Positions 14,040 through 17,037 of a stretch of 17,037 nucleotides of DNA are shown in pieces. Every line of letters begins with the position of its first letter. Position 1 is the first letter of the stretch. The translations under genes and the position numbers were made by a program. Origin of the DNA: Candidatus Spyradenecus faecavium (GTDB lineage Bacteria; Verrucomicrobiota; Kiritimatiellia; RFP12; DVOR01); assembly GCA_018713405.1 (NCBI GenBank), contig DVOR01000061.1:1-17037 (forward strand), in the 5' to 3' direction. The notes under the pieces were generated by a model. It was not told where the DNA came from. It worked only from the letters and a program-made list of their open reading frames with translations, and searched no databases.

Positions 14040-14153
14040 ATGAAAGTTCGTAGTTCTGTCAAACGCATTTGCGAGCAGTGCCGCATCGTCCGGCGCAAGG
14101 GCGTCGTTCGTGTCATTTGCTCGAACCCCCGCCACAAGCAGCGTCAAGGTTAA
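14040..14153 (+). CDS. rpmJ: 50S ribosomal protein L36, zinc-binding type
   Basis: 37 residues, the full normal length. L36 is the smallest 50S protein and stabilises 23S rRNA near the L7/L12 stalk base. The sequence starts MKVRSSVKRICEQC and ends NPRHKQRQG. The zinc ribbon is complete: C11, C14, C27 and H32, so this is the zinc-dependent (C+) form. GAAGAAGGAA supplies the ribosome site. It is the first gene after the strong promoter at 13981-14010. Confidence 0.97.
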   Translation: MKVRSSVKRICEQCRIVRRKGVVRVICSNPRHKQRQG

Positions 14154-14168
14154 TCGGAGAACACAGAC

Positions 14169-14540
14169 ATGCCGAGATTGATGGGTGTGGATGTCCCCGG
14201 CAACAAGCGCATCGAGTATGCCTTGCGGTACATCCACGGAATCGGCCCCAAACGGGCCATGGACATCGTTGAAGCCTGCAACATCGAGATCGGGAAGAAG
14301 GCCGACGCCCTCACCCCCGACGAGATCCGCCAGGTCGTCACCTACATCCAGGAAAACTACCGCGTTGAGGGCGACCTCCGCCGCGAGGTCTCCGGCAACA
14401 TCCGCCGCCTCATGAGCATCGGCACCTACCGCGGTTACCGCCACAAACGCGGTCTCCCCTGCCGCGGCCAGCGCACCAAGACCAACGCGCGCACCCGCAA
14501 GGGCGCCAAGAAGACGGTCTCCACCGTCCGCGAAAAGTAA
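14169..14540 (+). CDS. rpsM: 30S ribosomal protein S13
   Basis: 123 residues, typical. S13 lies in the 30S head and contacts P-site tRNA and 50S bridges. Signatures are MPRLMGVDVPGNKRIEYALRYIHGIG at the N-terminus, the helix-turn-helix-like middle, and RRLMSIGTYRGYRHKRGLPCRGQRTKTNARTRKG near 83-116. The basic tail reaches the tRNA in known structures. The start lies 15 bases after rpmJ, with GGAG upstream. Confidence 0.98.
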   Translation: MPRLMGVDVPGNKRIEYALRYIHGIGPKRAMDIVEACNIEIGKKADALTPDEIRQVVTYIQENYRVEGDLRREVSGNIRRLMSIGTYRGYRHKRGLPCRGQRTKTNARTRKGAKKTVSTVREK

Positions 14541-14558
14541 TTCCCCCAGGAACCCCAA

Positions 14559-15059
14559 ATGAGCGAAGAAAACACCGAACAGCAGGCCGTCTCCGCCGAG
14601 GAGCAACAGAAGCCTGCCCTCAGCGAGGCCCAGCAGATCCTCGCCGCCGACACGGCCGCCGCCAACGCCGCCGCCGACGCAGAGGCTGCCAAGAAGAAGT
14701 CCAAGGTCAAGGCCATGCCCGCCGGCATCGCCTTCATCCGCGCCACCTACAACAACACCCTCGTCTCCATCGCCGACGCCCGCGGCGGCGTGATCTCCTG
14801 GAGCTCCTCCGGCAAGGCCGGCTTCAAGGGCTCCCGCAAGTCCACCGCCTTCGCCGCCACCATGGTCGCCCAGGACGCCGCCCGCACCGCCTTCGCCCGC
14901 GGCATGCATGAGGTCGAAGTCCGCATGCAAGGCGCCGGCGCCGGCCGCGAATCCGCCGTCCGCGCCATCCAGTCCGTCGGCATCCACGTCACGTGCATCA
15001 AGGACTGCACCCCCGTCGCCCACAACGGCTGCCGTCCCCGCAAGCGCAGGAGGGTTTGA
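14559..15059 (+). CDS. rpsK: 30S ribosomal protein S11 with acidic N-terminal extension
   Basis: 166 residues, against about 127-130 in most bacteria. The S11 core begins near residue 45: KKKSKVKAMPAGIAFIRATYNNTLVSIAD, then GSRKSTAFAATMVAQ, GAGAGRESAVRAI and the terminal HNGCRPRKRRRV. S11 forms the 30S platform with S6 and S18 and touches the Shine-Dalgarno helix. Residues 1-44 are an added segment rich in Ala, Glu and Gln, with nine acidic and one basic residue, unlike the usual basic S11 tail. AGGA upstream of ATG 14559 and the same codon style as the core argue that the extension is translated; the internal ATG at 14715 lacks a ribosome site. Confidence 0.96.
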   Translation: MSEENTEQQAVSAEEQQKPALSEAQQILAADTAAANAAADAEAAKKKSKVKAMPAGIAFIRATYNNTLVSIADARGGVISWSSSGKAGFKGSRKSTAFAATMVAQDAARTAFARGMHEVEVRMQGAGAGRESAVRAIQSVGIHVTCIKDCTPVAHNGCRPRKRRRV

Positions 15060-15061
15060 TC

Positions 15062-15667
15062 ATGGCTCGTTACACCGGCCCCCGCACCAAGATTTCCCGT
15101 CGTTTCGGCGAGCCCATCTACGGGCCCGACAAGGTCCTCGACCGCCGCAAAAATCCCCCCGGCCAGCACGGCGCCAACCGCCGCCGCAAACTCTCCGAGT
15201 ACGGCGTCCAGCTCCGCGAGAAGCAGAAGGCCAAGTACATCTACGGCATGCTCGAGCGCCAGTTCCACATCTTCTTCGAGCGCGCCAAGGCCCGCCAGGG
15301 GAAGACCGGCGACATCCTCCTCCAGCTCTGCGAGACCCGCCTCGACAACATCGTCTACCGCCTCGGCATCGCGCCCACCCGCGCCGCCGCCCGCCAGCTG
15401 GTCTCCCACCGCCACATCACCGTCGACGGCAAGGTCTGCAACATCCCCTCCTACACCGTCAAGCCCGGTCAGACCGTCGCCGTGCGCGAGAAAGACCGCA
15501 CCATGGGCGTCATCGTCGATTCCATCAAGAGCCCCCGCACCGCCGCCCAATCCTGGCTGCAGTGGGACGAGGCCAACATGGCCGGCACCCTCCTCAGCGT
15601 CCCCGAACGCGCCGAGATCCCGGAAAACATCGACGTCCAGCTCATCGTCGAGCTCTACTCCCGCTAA
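15062..15667 (+). CDS. rpsD: 30S ribosomal protein S4, zinc-free type
   Basis: 201 residues, typical. S4 nucleates 16S 5'-domain assembly, guards decoding fidelity, and in E. coli represses the alpha operon. The N-terminus MARYTGPRTKISRRFGEPIYG lacks the zinc-binding cysteines of the C+ type. KNPPGQHGANRRRKLSEYGVQLREKQKAKYIYGMLERQF is diagnostic. The S4 RNA-binding domain spans about 93-155 (RLDNIVYRLGIAPTRAAARQLVSHRHITVDG). AGGAGG overlaps the rpsK end and precedes ATG 15062; in-frame codons further upstream lie inside rpsK and are rejected. Confidence 0.97.
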   Translation: MARYTGPRTKISRRFGEPIYGPDKVLDRRKNPPGQHGANRRRKLSEYGVQLREKQKAKYIYGMLERQFHIFFERAKARQGKTGDILLQLCETRLDNIVYRLGIAPTRAAARQLVSHRHITVDGKVCNIPSYTVKPGQTVAVREKDRTMGVIVDSIKSPRTAAQSWLQWDEANMAGTLLSVPERAEIPENIDVQLIVELYSR

Positions 15668-15686
15668 ACCCACCCGTTGTCCCAGA

Positions 15687-15713
15687 GCCGCGCGGGCAAA
15701 CCACCCGCGCGGC
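15687..15713 (+). repeat. GC-rich perfect inverted repeat between rpsD and rpoA
   Basis: GCCGCGCGGG (15687-15696) pairs with CCCGCGCGGC (15704-15713): a 10-bp stem with the 7-base loop CAAACCA. It lies 20 bases after the rpsD stop and ends 28 bases before the rpoA start. No U-tract follows. It may act in mRNA processing or partial termination, setting the output of rpoA and rplQ. The word GCCGCGCGGGC recurs at 10523-10533. Confidence 0.6.
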
Positions 15714-15741
15714 CCCAACACGTCAGAAAGGACGGACCATC

Positions 15742-16740
15742 ATGCCGATTCGCCTGAGTCGCTTTGAAATGCCCACCCACATCGTCCGGGACGACGCCAC
15801 CGCCACCGAGACCTACGCCCGGTACACCGCAGACCCCTTCGAGATCGGTTACGGCCGCACCATCGGAAACTCCCTCCGCCGCGTCCTCCTCTCCTCCATC
15901 GAAGGCTTCGCCATCAAAGCCATCAAGCTCGAAGGCGCCGCACACGAGTTCTGCTCCATCCCCGGCGTCGCCGAGGACGTCACCGACATCGTCCTCAACC
16001 TCAAAAAGGTCCTCCTCAAGAGCTACACCCGCGACACCCGCTGGATCCGCCTCAACAAGCAAGGCCCCTGCGTCGTCACCGCCGCCGACTTCGCCGTCGA
16101 TAACTCCATCGAGATCCTCAATCCCGATCAGGTCATCGCCACCCTCGACGTCGACGGCAAGCTCAACCTCGAGGCCCAGGTCGGCGTCGGCCGCGGCTTC
16201 TGCCTCGCAGAAGGCAACAAGGATCCCTCCTTCGACATCGGCGTCATCCCGATCGACTCCGCCTTCTCCCCCGTCACCCGCGTCAACTACGACGTCGTCA
16301 ACACCCGCGTCGGTCAACGCACCGACTACGAGCGCCTCATCCTCGACATCTGGACCGACGGCCGCGTCTCCCCCGACGAAGCCCTCAAGACCAGCGCCGC
16401 CCTCCTGAGGCACCACCTTGACGCCTTCGTCGAGACCGCCGACGACATCCTCGAGTTCGAAAGCCCCACCCAAGGCAGCTCCACCGAGACCGAAGACCTC
16501 CGTCGCAAGCTCAACATGGGCGTCAACGAGATCGAGCTCTCCGTCCGCTCCGCCAACTGCCTCAACGCCGCCGGCATCACCACCGTCGGCGAGCTCGTGG
16601 CCAAGACCGAGGCCGACATGCTCAAGTACCGCAACTTCGGCAAGAAATCCCTCACCGAAATCCGCGAGAAACTCCAGGAGATGGGCCTCTCCCTCGGCAT
16701 GAAGTTCGACCCCAACCTGCTCGACAAGAAAAACGACTGA
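15742..16740 (+). CDS. rpoA: DNA-directed RNA polymerase subunit alpha
   Basis: 332 residues, typical. Two alpha subunits form the scaffold for RNA polymerase assembly; the C-terminal domain contacts UP elements and activators. The N-terminal domain carries FEIGYGRTIGNSLRRVLLSS (about 33-52) and HEFCSIPGVAEDVTDIVLNL. The alpha-CTD (about 255-322) has LSVRSANCLNAAGI, with R269 matching E. coli R265 for DNA contact, and FGKKSLTEIREKL. ATG 15742 has AAAGGA 9 bases upstream. The in-frame region before it overlaps rpsD and is rejected. Confidence 0.98.
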   Translation: MPIRLSRFEMPTHIVRDDATATETYARYTADPFEIGYGRTIGNSLRRVLLSSIEGFAIKAIKLEGAAHEFCSIPGVAEDVTDIVLNLKKVLLKSYTRDTRWIRLNKQGPCVVTAADFAVDNSIEILNPDQVIATLDVDGKLNLEAQVGVGRGFCLAEGNKDPSFDIGVIPIDSAFSPVTRVNYDVVNTRVGQRTDYERLILDIWTDGRVSPDEALKTSAALLRHHLDAFVETADDILEFESPTQGSSTETEDLRRKLNMGVNEIELSVRSANCLNAAGITTVGELVAKTEADMLKYRNFGKKSLTEIREKLQEMGLSLGMKFDPNLLDKKND

Positions 16741-16776
16741 GCACCCCACACAACCAATCTGTAAGGAACCCCCACC

Positions 16777-17037
16777 ATGCGTCACAAAAGACTCGCCAAG
16801 AAGTTCGGCCGTAGCCCCGAGCACCGCGCCCAGCTGATGCGCATGCTCTGCGCCGCCCTCATCATCCACGACCGCATCGAAACCACCCTCAAAAAGGCCA
16901 AGCAGGCCCGCAAGGACGCCGAGAAGCTCGTCACCCTCGCCCGCAAAGGCACCCTCGCCGCCCGCCGCCTCGCCGCCGCCCGCCTCCGCAGCCCCGAGGC
17001 CGTCAAGCGCCTCTTCGACGCCGTCGTCCCCGCCATG
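16777..17037 (+). CDS. rplQ: 50S ribosomal protein L17 (partial, cut by window end)
   Basis: The first 87 codons are present and the reading frame is open to the last base. L17 is a large-subunit protein at the tunnel exit side. The N-terminus MRHKRLAKKFGRSPEHRAQLMRML and the later TLKKAKQARKDAEKLVTLARKGTL are diagnostic. Usual length is about 115-130 residues, so roughly a quarter to a third is missing. AAGGAA lies 10 bases before ATG 16777; the 36-base gap after rpoA is rich in C and A. Confidence 0.96.
   Translation, partial: MRHKRLAKKFGRSPEHRAQLMRMLCAALIIHDRIETTLKKAKQARKDAEKLVTLARKGTLAARRLAAARLRSPEAVKRLFDAVVPAM

Overview
This GC-rich bacterial window is one long co-directional ribosomal protein supercluster, entirely on the + strand. 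It holds 30 protein genes: an EF-G-family GTPase, then the S10, spc and alpha operons joined end to end in the usual bacterial order. There are no tRNA or rRNA genes, mobile elements, CRISPR arrays or hypothetical genes, and no gene-free stretch exceeds 120 bases. The last gene (rplQ) is cut by the window edge.

Layout: EF-G-type GTPase (112-2181). S10 block: rpsJ, rplC, rplD, rplW, rplB, rpsS, rplV, rpsC, rplP, rpmC, rpsQ (2189-7126). spc block: rplN, rplX, rplE, rpsN, rpsH, rplF, rplR, rpsE, rplO, secY, adk, map (7130-13960). Alpha block: rpmJ, rpsM, rpsK, rpsD, rpoA, rplQ (14040-end). Most junctions are tight, with overlaps at rplD/rplW, rpsC/rplP, rpmC/rpsQ, rplR/rpsE and adk/map. The larger gaps lie after rplN, rpsE, rplO, map and rpsD; three of them carry perfect GC-rich inverted repeats and one carries a strong sigma70-like promoter.

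Organism: the EF-G resembles the spdEFG2/mitochondrial EFG2 (recycling) lineage rather than the canonical translocase. As I recall, that two-factor system is found in spirochaetes, planctomycetes, some deltaproteobacteria and related groups. With the high GC, the absent rpmD (L30) and the absent tuf after EF-G, this points to the Planctomycetes-Verrucomicrobia-Chlamydiae (PVC) superphylum, perhaps Lentisphaerota or Kiritimatiellota. That placement is an inference of modest confidence.

Most worth a second look: (1) the EFG2-like factor at the head of the cluster, with a non-canonical domain IV; (2) a promoter-like element inside its coding sequence, in an island of atypical AT-rich codons, well placed to drive the S10 genes; (3) a progressive reversal of strand composition, from G/T-rich to C/A-rich, across a single co-directional cluster, visible in both codons and intergenic DNA; (4) a shared GC-rich palindrome in two gaps, one of them where L30 is missing; (5) an acidic/alanine-rich N-terminal extension on S11. 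I found no wholly new multi-gene system. The novelty here is in regulation, composition and factor identity.
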